Source of the DNA: Beijerinckiaceae bacterium
GTDB taxonomy: Bacteria; Pseudomonadota; Alphaproteobacteria; Rhizobiales; Beijerinckiaceae
Direction of reading: 5' to 3'
DNA length: 32,130 nt
Assembly (NCBI GenBank): GCA_021324915.1
Contig: JAJPIC010000025.1
Span: forward strand, 1-32,130
The notes beneath the pieces were generated by a model. That model did no database searches, had not been told where the DNA came from, and worked only from the letters and a program-made list of their open reading frames with translations. Positions 7,425 to 17,281 of this stretch are shown piece after piece. Position numbers and translations under genes: made by a program. How positions within the stretch are numbered: position 1 is the stretch's first letter; the number at the start of each line of letters is the position of its first letter.

Positions 7425-8573
7425 TCACGATCCGAAATATCTCTCAAAAACATCGCGATAAATGTCCGTCAGCGCTTCGAGATCGGCGATCGCGATGTGC
7501 TCGTCCACCATGTGCATCGTGGCGCCGACCGGGCCGAATTCGACGACCGGGCAATAAGCGCGGATGAAGCGCGCGTCAGAAGTCCCGCCCGAAGTCGAAA
7601 GCGCCGGTTTGCGGCCGGTGCGCGCTTCAATTGCTGCGCTAACAAGCTCGGTGAACTTGTCGGGCGTGCTGATGAAGGCCGCGGCATTGCATGGCTCGAA
7701 CGTAAGGTCATAGCGCGCCGCCGCCGCCGCGCCCGCGCAGCGCCGTTCGATTTCGGCCGCGAGAGTGGAGGGCGTCCAAAGATCGTTGAACCTCACGTTG
7801 AACCATGCGCGTGCTTGCGCCGGAATGACGTTCGTCGCCGGATTGCCGACGTCAACCGAGGTGATCTCGAGGTTCGAGCGCTGGAAATGCGCGCTGCCCT
7901 GATCGAGCGGCGATGCGGTGAGCGCGTCGAGCAGACGAAGCAGATGCGGGATCGGATTATCGGCGCGCTGGGGATGGGCGACATGACCCTGTTTGCCACG
8001 GACGACGAGCTCCGCATTGAGAGAGCCGCGCCGGCCGATCTTGATCTGGTCGCCGAGCTGTTCGGCGCTCGTCGGCTCGCCCAGGAGACAATGATCGAAA
8101 ATTTCGCCGCGCTCTTTCGCCCAGGCGAGAAGCCTGGCGGTGCCGTTGATGGCCGGGCCTTCTTCGTCGCCGGTGATGAGAAAGGCGATCGACCCCTTGA
8201 ACTTCCGGCGGGTCTCGACGAAATGCACCGCTGCAGCGGCACAAGCGGCAACCGCCCCTTTCATATCGCTCGCGCCGCGTCCCCAGATCATGCCGTCCGC
8301 AGTCTCGCCGGAGAAAGGATCGAAGCGCCAAGAGCTGGCATCTCCCGGCGGCACGACATCGGTATGTCCGGCAAAGACGAGAACCGGCGCTTCGGTGCCG
8401 ATGCGCGCGTAGAGATTATCGACATCCGCCGTGCCGGGTTGCGAAAAGCGCAGGTGATGCGTCGAAAATCCGGCACGCTTCAGGTACTCGCCGAGAACCG
8501 CGAGCGCTCCCCCCTCGTTCGGGGTGATCGAAGGGCAACGGATGAGCGCCTGACAGAGCTCGAGCGCCTGCAT
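7425..8573 (-). CDS. dapE: succinyl-diaminopimelate desuccinylase DapE
   Basis: A protein of 382 residues of the M20 di-zinc hydrolase family, normal length for DapE. It removes succinate from N-succinyl-LL-diaminopimelate in lysine and peptidoglycan synthesis. Visible marks are FAGHTDVVPPGD (first metal His/Asp), WGRGASDMKGAVAA (bridging Asp), TGDEEGPAINGT (catalytic Glu pair), a dimerization lid domain in the middle, and STSGGTSDARF near the C-terminus. The ATG follows directly after the stop of the upstream membrane-protein gene (TAA-ATG), so translation is probably coupled. It is the last gene of the long minus-strand run and shares its pathway with dapD. Confidence 0.95.
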   Translation of the reverse strand: MQALELCQALIRCPSITPNEGGALAVLGEYLKRAGFSTHHLRFSQPGTADVDNLYARIGTEAPVLVFAGHTDVVPPGDASSWRFDPFSGETADGMIWGRGASDMKGAVAACAAAAVHFVETRRKFKGSIAFLITGDEEGPAINGTARLLAWAKERGEIFDHCLLGEPTSAEQLGDQIKIGRRGSLNAELVVRGKQGHVAHPQRADNPIPHLLRLLDALTASPLDQGSAHFQRSNLEITSVDVGNPATNVIPAQARAWFNVRFNDLWTPSTLAAEIERRCAGAAAAARYDLTFEPCNAAAFISTPDKFTELVSAAIEARTGRKPALSTSGGTSDARFIRAYCPVVEFGPVGATMHMVDEHIAIADLEALTDIYRDVFERYFGS

Positions 8574-9050
8574 TTATCGAGCCTCTGCCCGGCGTGCATA
8601 TAATCCGCCGAGCTCGACGACATTCCAAAGGATGATGGCAACGAGCACGAGGTCGGCGGCGAGCGGGATTAGATGCGGCAGGGCAGGGGCAACCCGCGGC
8701 TCGAGCCAATGCAAGGCGCCCGCAATCGAGGCAGCCAAAGGAAAGAGCCCCGCAAGCGCGGCGGGCCGGCCGGCATCGCGCCAGCGTTTGGCGCTGAGAT
8801 TATAATGGCAGACGAGAATCATGATGATCGCAAAGCCATAGAAGAGCCGGTAGACATTGGCCAAGACGATCCAGAGCGTGAAGAGCGCCGTCGTATTGAG
8901 ATCGTGGTCGGCATAGGGCTCGATCACATGCCAGGCGATGGTCAGCAGAGCGAAAACGCCGGCAAGCAAAGCCGTGCCACGCCACCAGGTCGGCGCATAG
9001 ATCCGGCCGGCATCGGTGCGAAAAAGGAAAGAGAGGCGCGCGCGCTCCAT
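8574..9050 (-). CDS. small integral membrane protein between dapD and dapE (DUF805-like)
   Basis: A protein of 158 residues with three to four hydrophobic segments: TALLAGVFALLTIAWHV, LFTLWIVLANVYRLFYGFAI running into IMILVCHY, AALAGLFPLAASIAGAL and LAADLVLVAIILW. Between helices 2 and 3 lies YNLSAKRWRDAGRP, which resembles the conserved R-R-x-H-D-x-G/R-x loop of DUF805 membrane proteins. The start at ATG 9050 shares a base with the dapD stop (TGATG), and the stop abuts the dapE start. A TTG one codon earlier is unlikely to be used. The function is unknown, and the position suggests only co-expression with the diaminopimelate genes. Confidence 0.78.
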   Translation of the reverse strand: MERARLSFLFRTDAGRIYAPTWWRGTALLAGVFALLTIAWHVIEPYADHDLNTTALFTLWIVLANVYRLFYGFAIIMILVCHYNLSAKRWRDAGRPAALAGLFPLAASIAGALHWLEPRVAPALPHLIPLAADLVLVAIILWNVVELGGLYARRAEAR

Positions 9051-9892
9051 CAATCCCTCAGAAGCTCGTTGATGGCCGTCTTAGCGCGGGTCTGAGCATC
9101 GACGGTCTTGACGATGACTGCGCAGGAGAGCGCCGGGCCGGGCTCTCCGTTGGGCAGCGGCTTGCCGGGCAAAGTGCCGGGCACGACCACCGAATAGGGC
9201 GGCACGTGGCCGACATGGATCTTGCCGGTCGCCCGGTCGATGATCTTGGTCGAGGAGGAAATGAAGGTTCCCATGGCCAGCACCGCGCCTTCGCCCACGA
9301 CGACGCCTTCGACAATTTCCGAACGCGCGCCGATGAAGCAATTGTCTTCGATGATGGTCGGATTGGCCTGAAGGGGTTCGAGCACGCCGCCTATGCCGAC
9401 GCCGCCCGAGAGATGCACATTCTTGCCGATCTGGGCGCAGGAGCCGACGGTCACCCAAGTATCGACCATCGTGCCCTCGCCGACATGCGCACCGAGATTG
9501 ACGAAGGAGGGCATCAGGATCACGCCCGGCGCAATATAGGCGGAGCGGCGGACAATGGCTCCGGGCACGGCCCGCAGGCCCGCCTCGGCATAGTCTTTGC
9601 CGCCCCAGCCCTCGAACTTGAGCTCCATCTTATCCCACCAGAAGGAACCGCCGGGCCCGCCGGGAATGAGAGCCGAATCGTTCAGGCGGAACGAGAGCAG
9701 GATCGCCTTCTTGACCCATTGATTGACGCGCCAGCCTTCGCCTTTGGCTTTTTCGGCGATCCGCAATTTGCCTTCGTCGAGGCGCGCGAAGACCTCCTCG
9801 ACGGCGACGCGCACGTCGCCCTGCGTCGTCGCATTGACCTTGCTGCGCTCTTCGAAAGCGGCGTCGATGATCTTTTCGAGGTCTTCGTGCAT
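9050..9892 (-). CDS. dapD: 2,3,4,5-tetrahydropyridine-2,6-dicarboxylate N-succinyltransferase DapD
   Basis: A protein of 280 residues, matching the family length. It transfers succinyl from succinyl-CoA to tetrahydrodipicolinate in the succinylase branch of lysine/DAP synthesis, the step before DapC and DapE. The N-terminal helical domain ([18 protein letters not shown]) is followed by the left-handed beta-helix of hexapeptide repeats, for example [20 protein letters not shown] and [20 protein letters not shown]. The start at ATG 9892 (MHEDLEKI) has GGAG at good spacing. An in-frame ATG at 9925 adds 11 residues not seen in the family. The presence of dapD and dapE indicates the succinylated route rather than the dehydrogenase or transaminase variants. 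Confidence 0.95.
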   Translation of the reverse strand: MHEDLEKIIDAAFEERSKVNATTQGDVRVAVEEVFARLDEGKLRIAEKAKGEGWRVNQWVKKAILLSFRLNDSALIPGGPGGSFWWDKMELKFEGWGGKDYAEAGLRAVPGAIVRRSAYIAPGVILMPSFVNLGAHVGEGTMVDTWVTVGSCAQIGKNVHLSGGVGIGGVLEPLQANPTIIEDNCFIGARSEIVEGVVVGEGAVLAMGTFISSSTKIIDRATGKIHVGHVPPYSVVVPGTLPGKPLPNGEPGPALSCAVIVKTVDAQTRAKTAINELLRD

Positions 9893-9948
9893 AGGCTCTC
9901 CAGCGACATTGAGTTTCATCCGCAAACGGACGATGTCAATGGCGACGC

Positions 9949-10722
9949 TCAGCTCGCCAGGCTTTCTTTCGCCGCAATGATTTCGGTGAGAAAGCCTGCG
10001 AGATCGCTGGTGACATAGTCGACATGCGGCATGATCTCGTCGCTCGGGATCTCGAAAGGTTCCCGATGATCCGGCTGGCCCGGCTTCGGCACGACGAGCA
10101 CGGTGGTCATGCCCCGATCATGCGGGATGACCAGATTGCGGTCGAGGTCTTCGAACATCGCCGCGCTCTTCGGATCGACCGCATGCCTCTCGAAAAAGCG
10201 CTCATAGGTCTTGAGGCCCGGCTTCGGCAGGTGCTCGGCGGCTTCAATATCGAAGATATCGTCGAAGGCGAGGCCCAGGGCTTCGGCAGTGCGCAGCGCA
10301 TGATCGCGCGAGCCATTGGTCAGAACGAGCTTGCGTCCGGGCAGGGCGGCAATCGCCTCGGCAAGCGCCAGGTCGGGCGTGAGCGAAGAGCGATCGATGT
10401 CGTGCACAAAGGCGAGGAATTCCGCCGCGCTGACCCCATGATCCTCCATGAGGCCGCGCAGCGTCGTGCCGTAATGCCGATAATAATATTTCTGCAAGGC
10501 GCGCGCGGATATCCCGTCGAGACCGAAGAGATGCATCATGAACAGGGTGATGCGGCGGTCGATCTTCGGCCAGAGGTCGCACTCCGGGGAATAGAGCGTA
10601 TTGTCGAGATCGAAGACCCAAGTCTCGACGTGCGAGAAAGCGGCACGCAGAGAATTGCGTCCGCGCTCCGCGATGCCAAGGCTGCGGCTCGAACCTCGAT
10701 CTATCGTCGGCTTCACGTTCAC
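9949..10722 (-). CDS. HAD-superfamily pyrimidine 5'-nucleotidase-like hydrolase
   Basis: A protein of 257 residues. HAD motifs are clear: [10 protein letters not shown] (motif I, nucleophile Asp), LVLTNGS (motif II), Lys in [12 protein letters not shown] (motif III) and MFEDLDRNL (motif IV). The cap between motifs I and II is small and helical, as in the SDT1-like pyrimidine 5'-nucleotidases that dephosphorylate nucleotides or related metabolites. The start is a GTG at 10722 that overlaps the argB stop (GTGA), giving an unconserved tail of about 30 residues before the domain. No later ATG precedes motif I, so the GTG is the best choice. Genes of this kind sit between argB and dapD in many Rhizobiales. 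Confidence 0.85.
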   Translation of the reverse strand: MNVKPTIDRGSSRSLGIAERGRNSLRAAFSHVETWVFDLDNTLYSPECDLWPKIDRRITLFMMHLFGLDGISARALQKYYYRHYGTTLRGLMEDHGVSAAEFLAFVHDIDRSSLTPDLALAEAIAALPGRKLVLTNGSRDHALRTAEALGLAFDDIFDIEAAEHLPKPGLKTYERFFERHAVDPKSAAMFEDLDRNLVIPHDRGMTTVLVVPKPGQPDHREPFEIPSDEIMPHVDYVTSDLAGFLTEIIAAKESLAS

Positions 10723-11615
10723 CGCGTAATCAGAGTTCCCGCGCCGTGGTCGGTCAAGAGCTCGATGAGCACGGCGTGCGGCAGCTTGCCGTCGAGAATG
10801 ACGACGCCTTCGACGCCCTGCTCGAGCGCGTAAATACAAGTCTCGACTTTGGGGATCATGCCGCCGGTTATCGTGCCGTCGGCAATGAGCGCGCGGATTT
10901 CGTCCGTGCGCAGTTCCTTGATGAGATTGCCTTTCGCGTCGAGTACGCCCGGCACGTCGGTCAAAAAGAGCAGGCGCTTGGCGCCGAGCGCGCCGGCGAT
11001 GGCGCCTGCAAACGTATCGGCATTTACGTTATAGGTTTCGCCGTCGCTGCTTTGCGCGATCGGCGCCAGAACCGGGATCAGCTCGCGTCCGAGCACCTGG
11101 TCGAGCACGGTGGTATCGACTTTGGCCGGCTCGCCGACGAAGCCGAGGTCGATCTCTTCCTCGATCCCGGTTTTGTCCGCTTCGGCCGTATAGACCACCT
11201 TGGTGGCGGTCACCATATTGCCGTCCTTGCCGCAGAGGCCGATGGCGCGGCCACCTTCTGCATTGATGTAGCCGACAATCTGCTTGTTGATCGAGCCGGC
11301 GAGCACCATTTCGACGATCTCGACGGTCGCGCGATCCGTGATGCGAAGGCCGCCGGAAAATTCCGATTTGATGCCGAGCTTGGCGAGCATAGCGCCGATC
11401 TGCGGCCCCCCGCCATGTACGACGACCGGATTGACGCCCGATTGTTCGAGCAGAACCATGTCCCGCGCAAACCGTCTTGCGACTTCCTCGTCGCCCATGG
11501 CGTGGCCGCCATATTTCACCACGACGATCGCATCGTCGTAATGCAACATGTGCGGCAGAGCCTGCATCAGGATCTCGGCCTGCTTCTGCGCGCTTTCCTG
11601 CGGGTTCTCGTTCAT
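10719..11615 (-). CDS. argB: acetylglutamate kinase ArgB
   Basis: A protein of 298 residues of the amino acid kinase family. It phosphorylates N-acetyl-L-glutamate, the second step of arginine synthesis. Visible motifs are [10 protein letters not shown] near residue 35, [10 protein letters not shown] near 65, a long conserved block around [20 protein letters not shown], and [13 protein letters not shown] towards the C-terminus. The N-terminal helix before the kinase core ([18 protein letters not shown]) is the type found in the arginine-inhibited hexameric enzymes, so feedback inhibition is likely. The start could be the ATG at 11624 or at 11615. The latter gives the more typical N-terminus ([16 protein letters not shown]) and has a GGA upstream. 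The stop overlaps the next gene. Confidence 0.95.
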   Translation of the reverse strand: MNENPQESAQKQAEILMQALPHMLHYDDAIVVVKYGGHAMGDEEVARRFARDMVLLEQSGVNPVVVHGGGPQIGAMLAKLGIKSEFSGGLRITDRATVEIVEMVLAGSINKQIVGYINAEGGRAIGLCGKDGNMVTATKVVYTAEADKTGIEEEIDLGFVGEPAKVDTTVLDQVLGRELIPVLAPIAQSSDGETYNVNADTFAGAIAGALGAKRLLFLTDVPGVLDAKGNLIKELRTDEIRALIADGTITGGMIPKVETCIYALEQGVEGVVILDGKLPHAVLIELLTDHGAGTLITR

Positions 11616-11661
11616 GACTTCCATCCGGCTCGGCGCCTTTTAGCGTCTCGGTGTGACAAGC

Positions 11662-12327
11662 TCAATGCGCGCCTTGTTGCCTCGTCTCGGCGAGCAGCCG
11701 GGCGATTGCGGCGCGAAGCTCTTCCATGCCTAGGCCATCCGTTGCGGAGGTGAGCAGAACCTGCGGAAAAGCGGCCGGCCGTTTGGCGAGCGCGGCCTCA
11801 GTCTCCCCGAGGCGGGCGGCGCGTTCGCTGGGGCGCAGGCAATCGCTCTTCGTGAGCACCACCTGATAGGAGACTGCTGCCTGATCGAGGCGGTCGAGCA
11901 TTTCGAAGTCGACCGGCTTCAATCCATGCCGCGCGTCGACGAGGACGAAAACACGGTTAAGGCCGGCGCGCCCGCGCAGGTAATCTTGGATGAGCCGCGT
12001 CCAATTCTCGACCATGTCCTTCGGCGCGGCGGCATATCCATATCCCGGCATATCGACGATATGGAGCGTCGGCTCGCCTTGCAGGGCAAAGAAATTGAGC
12101 GCCTGCGTCCGGCCGGGCGTGCGCGACGTTTTAGCAAGCCCCTTGCGATTGGTCAGCGCATTGATGAGCGAGGACTTGCCGACGTTGGAGCGCCCGGCAA
12201 AGGCGATCTCGTGAGGGCCTTGCGGGGGCAAGAGCTCCGGCTCGGTGGCCGGTCCAACGAAGCTACATTCTCTGGCGAAGAGCTTGCGGCCCGCGTCGAC
12301 GAAATCGATTTCGGCTCGATCGTTCAT
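11662..12327 (-). CDS. yihA: ribosome biogenesis GTPase YihA/YsxC (EngB)
   Basis: A protein of 221 residues of the TrmE-Era-EngA-YihA-Septin class, known to assist late large-subunit assembly. G motifs in order: GRSNVGKSS (G1), the SRTPGRT switch (G2), DMPGYG (G3), TKSD (G4) and TSA (G5). Length and the N-terminal lead (a Phe/Val-rich strand before G1) are normal. It lies 18 bp after yidC in the ribosome/membrane-insertion cluster, an order shared by many alphaproteobacteria. Confidence 0.95.
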   Translation of the reverse strand: MNDRAEIDFVDAGRKLFARECSFVGPATEPELLPPQGPHEIAFAGRSNVGKSSLINALTNRKGLAKTSRTPGRTQALNFFALQGEPTLHIVDMPGYGYAAAPKDMVENWTRLIQDYLRGRAGLNRVFVLVDARHGLKPVDFEMLDRLDQAAVSYQVVLTKSDCLRPSERAARLGETEAALAKRPAAFPQVLLTSATDGLGMEELRAAIARLLAETRQQGAH

Positions 12328-12345
12328 CCGGCCAACCGTCCGCGC

Positions 12346-14181
12346 TCACCCGCGGGCACCTGCCTGTTTCGGTTTCTTGCGAAACATATTGGCGAGATTG
12401 TCCCAGAGCTCGATCTTCACGCCGGCACGATGCATGATCAATGTCTGCTGCAGAACCGAGAGAAGATTGTTCCACGTCCAGTAGATCACGAGACCGGACG
12501 GGAACGAGCCGAGCATGAAGGTGAAGATCACCGGCATCCAGGCGAACATCTGCTTTTGCACCGGATCGGGCGGCTCGGGATTCATCTTCATCTGGATGAA
12601 CATCGAAAAGCCCATGATGAGCGGCCAGATGCCGATCGCGAGGAAATGGCCGATCAGCGGCAGCGCGGTCGGATCCCAATGCAACAGACCGAACGCCGTG
12701 AAGACATTGGTCGGATCGGGTTGCGAGAGATCCCTGATCCAGCCGAAGAAAGGCGCCTGGCGCATTTCAATCGTGATGAAGAGAACCTTATAGAGCGAGA
12801 AGAAGACGGGGATCTGGATCAGCATCGGCAAACAGCCGGCGACCGGATTGATCTTCTCGCGCTTATAGAGCTCCATCAGCTCTTGTTGCTGTTTTACCTT
12901 GTCGTCGGCATAGCGCTCGCGCAGCGCCGTCATCTGCGGCTGCACGGCCTTCATCTTGGCCATCGACAGATAGCTGCGATTGGCGAGGGGGAAGAAGGCT
13001 GCCTTGACGAGTACGGTGACGATCAGAATCGCAATGCCGAAATTGCCGGTGAACTTGTAGAAGAGATCGAGGAACTGGAACATCGGCCGGGTAATGAAAT
13101 AGAACCAGCCCCAATCGATCAGCAGTTCGAATTTCTTGATGCCCAGATTGTTCTGATAAGTATCGAGAGTCTGAACTTCCTTCGCCCCGGCGAAGACGCG
13201 CATGCTGGTATCGGCGGAGCCGCCCGCAGCGACATTGAGCGGAGCGCCGAGGAAATCGGCCTGATAGGTTTTCTCCGTGCCGCCGAAGGCCGAGAACTCG
13301 CCCTTGAACGACATGTTCTGGTCGGGAATGACGACAGCGGCCCAATATTTGTCGGTAAAGCCGAGCCAGCCTCCCGTGCCGCTGAGAGTTTTCGTGGCAT
13401 TCGGCTCCTTCAGGATCGAATCATAGGTCGGCTCCTGCACGCCGGAATCGCCGACGACCCCCACCATGCCTTCGTGCAGGATCGAGTAGCCCGAGGTCTT
13501 CGGCTTGCCGTGGCGCGAGACGAGCGCATAAGGATAAAGGGTGACGGGGCCGCCCGATTTGTTCTCGACACTATCGGTGATCGTGAACATGTATCGGTCA
13601 TCGACAGCGATGCGGCGATGGAAGACGAGACCCTGGCCATTATCGAAGGTGAGCGTTACGGGCTGTTCGGAGGTGAGCTTGTCGCGGTCCGCCTTCCATA
13701 AAGTATCCGCATTCGGGAGGGTCAGCGTCCGCCCGCTTCCGTTCACGAATCCGAGTTCGGCATAATAGGGGGCGGGCGAACCGGAAGGCGACAGAAGGAC
13801 GATGTTGGGGCTGTGCGGGTCGGGCGTCTCGCGATAATTCTTGAGCAGGACGTCGTCGATCCGCGCACCTTTCAAATCGATCGAGCCGAAGAGATTTTTG
13901 CTGTCGATGGCGATGCGCGGGCTCGCCGCGAGCGCATCGGCTCGGTTCATCGTGGCGGGGGCGCTCTCATTCGCTATACCGCCCTGCGGAGGCGCGTTCG
14001 GACTCGCGGGGGGCTGTGCATTCGGCGAGCCGTTCGCCGTCTGCTGCACTTGCGACTGGGCATGTGACTGGACCTGGCGCTCTTTTTGAAGCTGCGGCGA
14101 CGCGTAGAAATAATTCCAGCCGATGATGACGAGGAGCGAGAGCCCGATCGCGAGAAATAGATTTCTGTTGTCTTCCGACAT
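12346..14181 (-). CDS. yidC: membrane protein insertase YidC
   Basis: A protein of 611 residues, typical for the Gram-negative form. It inserts proteins into the inner membrane, alone or with SecYEG. An N-terminal transmembrane helix ([20 protein letters not shown]) is followed by a Gln/Pro/Asn-rich linker to about 80, the large periplasmic P1 domain (about 85-370), and the conserved five-helix core from about residue 370. The core starts near the [14 protein letters not shown] segment, has the basic cytosolic hairpin with KMKAVQPQM, and includes the motif [12 protein letters not shown] short basic tail (FRKKPKQAG) probably contacts the ribosome. It starts one base after the rnpA stop. Confidence 0.97.
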   Translation of the reverse strand: MSEDNRNLFLAIGLSLLVIIGWNYFYASPQLQKERQVQSHAQSQVQQTANGSPNAQPPASPNAPPQGGIANESAPATMNRADALAASPRIAIDSKNLFGSIDLKGARIDDVLLKNYRETPDPHSPNIVLLSPSGSPAPYYAELGFVNGSGRTLTLPNADTLWKADRDKLTSEQPVTLTFDNGQGLVFHRRIAVDDRYMFTITDSVENKSGGPVTLYPYALVSRHGKPKTSGYSILHEGMVGVVGDSGVQEPTYDSILKEPNATKTLSGTGGWLGFTDKYWAAVVIPDQNMSFKGEFSAFGGTEKTYQADFLGAPLNVAAGGSADTSMRVFAGAKEVQTLDTYQNNLGIKKFELLIDWGWFYFITRPMFQFLDLFYKFTGNFGIAILIVTVLVKAAFFPLANRSYLSMAKMKAVQPQMTALRERYADDKVKQQQELMELYKREKINPVAGCLPMLIQIPVFFSLYKVLFITIEMRQAPFFGWIRDLSQPDPTNVFTAFGLLHWDPTALPLIGHFLAIGIWPLIMGFSMFIQMKMNPEPPDPVQKQMFAWMPVIFTFMLGSFPSGLVIYWTWNNLLSVLQQTLIMHRAGVKIELWDNLANMFRKKPKQAGARG

Positions 14182-14182
14182 G

Positions 14183-14584
14183 TCAGTCTTTCAGCTTGGC
14201 AGCGGACGCCGTTTTGTTCGCACGTCCCGGCGGGCGTGCGGCATGAATTTCAGCGATGGCGCGAGCGAGTTCTTCCTGCAATTCCGGAAAGGCTTGGGTT
14301 GCGGCCGCCTTGCGCGCCAGGATCACATAATCATAGTCCGGGCGTGCCGAAAGGTGCGAGAGGCGCAGCGCCTCCTTCAGACGCCGGCGAATGCGGTTGC
14401 GCAGCACCGCCGAGCCGAGCTTCTTGGTCACGGTGAAACCGAATCGCGGGCCGTCGGCTCCAGCCTCCCGCCGCACGGCCTGAATGGCGAAAGCTTGCGC
14501 CTGAACGCGCCGGCCCCGCCCCGCCTTGATGAAATCGGCACGCTTTTTCAGCCGGCCGCGCGCCCCTTGGGCTCGCGTCGGCAC
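14183..14584 (-). CDS. rnpA: ribonuclease P protein component RnpA
   Basis: A protein of about 133 residues that supports the RNase P RNA in 5' maturation of tRNA. The core reads RLKKRADFI, then [13 protein letters not shown] and the signature [13 protein letters not shown], with a Lys-rich tail. The start is uncertain: no ATG precedes the core. The GTG at 14584 is chosen. A TTG at 14620 that overlaps the rpmH stop (TTGA) is an alternative and would add 12 residues. The open frame itself continues upstream through rpmH in another phase, and that part is not protein-coding in this frame. Confidence 0.88.
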   Translation of the reverse strand: MPTRAQGARGRLKKRADFIKAGRGRRVQAQAFAIQAVRREAGADGPRFGFTVTKKLGSAVLRNRIRRRLKEALRLSHLSARPDYDYVILARKAAATQAFPELQEELARAIAEIHAARPPGRANKTASAAKLKD

Positions 14585-14616
14585 CGCGGAACCCAGCAGA
14601 CGGCCGGGGGCCAGGC

Positions 14617-14751
14617 TCAAGCCGAGAGGCGCTTGCGGCCACGCGCCCGGCGAGCTGCGATCACTTTGCGGCCGCCGGTGGTGGCCATGCGGGCCCGAAA
14701 GCCATGCCGACGCTTGCGCACCAGCTTGCTCGGTTGAAAGGTCCGCTTCAC
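14617..14751 (-). CDS. rpmH: 50S ribosomal protein L34
   Basis: A 44-residue basic protein, starting (M)[17 protein letters not shown] and ending [10 protein letters not shown], an unmistakable L34. The start codon is GTG at 14751 with GGAG seven bases upstream. L34 is a late-assembling large-subunit protein. The gene is the first of the rpmH-rnpA-yidC-yihA-argB run and its coding frame overlaps the open frame of rnpA in another phase. Bases of its ribosome binding site lie in a small hairpin (14761-14781), which may limit initiation. Confidence 0.95.
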   Translation of the reverse strand: MKRTFQPSKLVRKRRHGFRARMATTGGRKVIAARRARGRKRLSA

Positions 14752-14822
14752 GTTTCAACTCCGGAGTTCGTCGCGCTCCGGCGGCAAAGCCCGGCCGGTC
14801 GCCTTAAGGAAAGCAAGCGCGC

Positions 14823-14852
14823 CTTATAGGGGATTGCGGCGCGGCAAGTCAA
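14823..14852 (-). promoter_or_regulatory. predicted sigma-70 promoter of the rpmH operon
   Basis: On the minus strand a -35 box TTGACT (14852-14847) and a -10 box TATAAG (14828-14823) are separated by 18 bp. This predicts a start near 14816 and a leader of about 65 bases. It is one of the best promoter matches in the window and suits a highly expressed ribosomal gene. Confidence 0.7.
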
Positions 14853-14876
14853 TTTAACGCGCCCGGTGCCAGCCCC

Positions 14877-15722
14877 TTAACTACGGAAATCGAGGCCGAT
14901 ATCGAGCGCGGCGGCGCTGTGGGTCAGCCAGCCTATCGAGATCAGATCGACGCCTGCGGCCGCGATCTCCGCGACGTTTTGCAGCGTCACGCCGCCCGAG
15001 GCTTCGGTGATCGCCCGGCCGGCAACCATTGCGACAGCCTCGGCGAGAACCGGAGGCGGCATGTTGTCGAGAAGGACGGCGTCGGCGCCCGAGGCCAGCG
15101 CTTCGGCGAGCTGATCGAGCGAATCCACCTCGATCTCGATCTTGACCATGTGGCCGACGTTCTTGCTGGCGCGCCGCAAGGCTTCGCCTATGCCGCCGGC
15201 GATTGCGATATGATTGTCCTTGATCAGAACTGCGTCATCGAGGCCGAAGCGATGATTGGCGCCCCCGCCCATGCGCACGGCATATTTCTCGATAATCCGC
15301 AGGCCGGGCGTCGTCTTGCGCGTACAGACGATCTGCGCCTTTTGGCCTCTGACGCCGGCGACCGCCTTGGAGGTCGCGGTGGCAATGCCGCTCAAATGAC
15401 AAATGAAGTTGAGCGCCGTGCGCTCGGCGGTCAAAATCCCGCGCGCCGGCCCTTCAACCCGGGCAATCGCCTCGCCCGCTGCGACAGGGGCACCGTCAGG
15501 CTTTTCGACCCGCATTTCGATAGCGGAATCAATGAGCTCGAAGCTGAGCTTGGCGAGATCGAGGCCGGCGACGACGCCCGCCTGACGCGCGACGAAGGCG
15601 GCCTGCGCAAGCGCCTGCGGCGGCACGACGGCATTGCTCGTGAGATCGCCGGCAAGGCCAAGATCTTCGAGCAGGGCGGCGCGGACGAGCGGCTCGATCA
15701 TGATCCGCGGAAGGCCCGACAT
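14877..15722 (-). CDS. nadC: nicotinate-nucleotide pyrophosphorylase (carboxylating) NadC
   Basis: A protein of 281 residues (quinolinate phosphoribosyltransferase). It makes nicotinate mononucleotide from quinolinate and PRPP with loss of CO2, third step of de novo NAD synthesis. Characteristic blocks are [32 protein letters not shown] and [20 protein letters not shown], which form the active site, and the C-terminal SGGVTLQNV and [12 protein letters not shown] strands of the alpha/beta barrel. The ATG at 15722 is preferred because GAGG lies nine bases upstream. An ATG at 15734 would add four residues. It follows nadB after 29 bp. Confidence 0.95.
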   Translation of the reverse strand: MSGLPRIMIEPLVRAALLEDLGLAGDLTSNAVVPPQALAQAAFVARQAGVVAGLDLAKLSFELIDSAIEMRVEKPDGAPVAAGEAIARVEGPARGILTAERTALNFICHLSGIATATSKAVAGVRGQKAQIVCTRKTTPGLRIIEKYAVRMGGGANHRFGLDDAVLIKDNHIAIAGGIGEALRRASKNVGHMVKIEIEVDSLDQLAEALASGADAVLLDNMPPPVLAEAVAMVAGRAITEASGGVTLQNVAEIAAAGVDLISIGWLTHSAAALDIGLDFRS

Positions 15723-15751
15723 TAGAAGCCTCATCCTGCGCGGACCATGCT

Positions 15752-17281
15752 CTAGGCGACAGCTTCGGGCAGAAATTCGCGCGCGATTTCGAACGTTTCG
15801 GCAATGTCGATTTCCCGCCGCCAGTTCGGATGCGGATCGCGCTGCGGGAAATCCTCGCGGTAATGCGCACCGCGGCTTTCCTCCCGGCGCAGGGCCGAGA
15901 CGACGATCATCAAACCGACGAGCGCCGCATCGCTTGCGGGGCTGGACGAATCGGCGAGGGGATAAAGCTCGGCCGCGGCGCGCCAGAGTTTTGCGCCGTC
16001 GCGCAACACGCCGGCGGCGCGCGAGAGGATCGGCCGCACCGGGCCGGGATCGCTGAAGGGGCTTACCGTCTCATATCGCCGGACGGGACGCCGCACGCCC
16101 GGCATCGACGCGACGCTCGCGGCGGTAAAGCCGGCGCAGACGACCGCCTCGAGCAGAGAATTGCTGGCGAGCCGGTTCGCGCCGTGCAGACCCGTCGCCG
16201 CCGCTTCCCCGCATGTCCAGAGACCTTCGATGGACGTTCGCCCTTCAGGATCCACTTTAATGCCACCCATGTGGTAATGGGCGGCGGGACGGACCGGGAT
16301 TGGCTCGCGCGCCGGATCGATCCCGGCAGCATGACAGAGTGCCGTGATTGCCGGAAAGCGCGCGGCAAAATCGAGATTTTTCCGGCGCGCATCGAGATAG
16401 ATGCGATGGCCGCGTTCCATGTGGCGCCAGACGGCGCGGGCGACGACGTCGCGTGGCGCAAGTTCCGCGCGCGGCGTATCGGCCATGAACCGCTCGCCCT
16501 TCTCGTCGACGAGAAGTGCACCTTCGCCGCGCACCGCTTCGCTAATAAGCGAGAGCTGCGCACCGGGCGCATCGAGCGCGGTCGGATGGAACTGAATGAA
16601 TTCGAGATCGGCGAGCTCGGCCCCGGCGCGAGCCGCGAGCGCCAAGCCTTGGCCGAAGGAACCGGACGGATTGGTCGCGTGCAGGAAGAGCCCGCCGACC
16701 CCGCCGGTCGCAATGACGATTCGGTTGGTGCGCAGCAGAACCGGGCCATGCGCCCCGGTCACGAGGAGACCGGTGACGATGCCGTCTTCGACGCAGAGAC
16801 GGCGCGCCGCGAGACCTTCGATCAGCCGGATCGAGGGCGTCGCGCGCACGGCTTTCACCAAAGCGCGAACGATCTCGCGCCCGGTCGCGTCGCCGGCGGC
16901 ATGAACGATCCTTCTGCGCCGGTGCGCGGCTTCGAGCCCGAGCAGAATGGTGCCGCTCGCGTCGCGGTCGAAAGGAACGCCGAGGGCTTCGAGATCGGCG
17001 ACGGCAAGCGGCGCGGCACTGACGATCCGCTCGACGAGCGGTTTGACGCAAAGCCCATCGCCGGCAGCCATCGTGTCCGCCACGTGGAGCGCCGGCCCAT
17101 CGTCGCTGCCGAGACTTGCGGCGATCCCGCCTTGCGCAAGGATGCTCGAGCTCTCCTCCCCGATGGGGGATTTGCTCAAAAGCACGCAAGGCTCGGGCGC
17201 GAGCTTCAGCGCGGTCATCATCCCGGCGATGCCGGCCCCGATGATGAGCGGCCTTCCGTCGAGATCGTGGGTGTGCATCAT
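15752..17281 (-). CDS. nadB: L-aspartate oxidase NadB
   Basis: A protein of 509 residues, a flavoprotein that oxidizes L-aspartate to iminoaspartate, the substrate of NadA. FAD-binding [13 protein letters not shown] lies near the N-terminus, followed by [14 protein letters not shown], the FQ-H-P stretch FIQFHPTAL, the catalytic region [16 protein letters not shown], and [16 protein letters not shown] near the flavin tail. The C-terminal helical domain ends with REDFPQRDP, as in the succinate dehydrogenase/fumarate reductase flavoprotein family. The start (MMHTHDLDG) overlaps the nadA stop by ATGA at 17281-17278. The open frame continues upstream into nadA in another phase and is not part of this protein. 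Confidence 0.95.
   Translation of the reverse strand: MMHTHDLDGRPLIIGAGIAGMMTALKLAPEPCVLLSKSPIGEESSSILAQGGIAASLGSDDGPALHVADTMAAGDGLCVKPLVERIVSAAPLAVADLEALGVPFDRDASGTILLGLEAAHRRRRIVHAAGDATGREIVRALVKAVRATPSIRLIEGLAARRLCVEDGIVTGLLVTGAHGPVLLRTNRIVIATGGVGGLFLHATNPSGSFGQGLALAARAGAELADLEFIQFHPTALDAPGAQLSLISEAVRGEGALLVDEKGERFMADTPRAELAPRDVVARAVWRHMERGHRIYLDARRKNLDFAARFPAITALCHAAGIDPAREPIPVRPAAHYHMGGIKVDPEGRTSIEGLWTCGEAAATGLHGANRLASNSLLEAVVCAGFTAASVASMPGVRRPVRRYETVSPFSDPGPVRPILSRAAGVLRDGAKLWRAAAELYPLADSSSPASDAALVGLMIVVSALRREESRGAHYREDFPQRDPHPNWRREIDIAETFEIAREFLPEAVA

Noticed and set aside
11926-13701. A 591-codon plus-strand frame opposite yidC and yihA
   Set aside because: Both genes beneath are unmistakable, and the frame translates to Arg/Asp/Glu/His-rich sequence typical of antisense frames.
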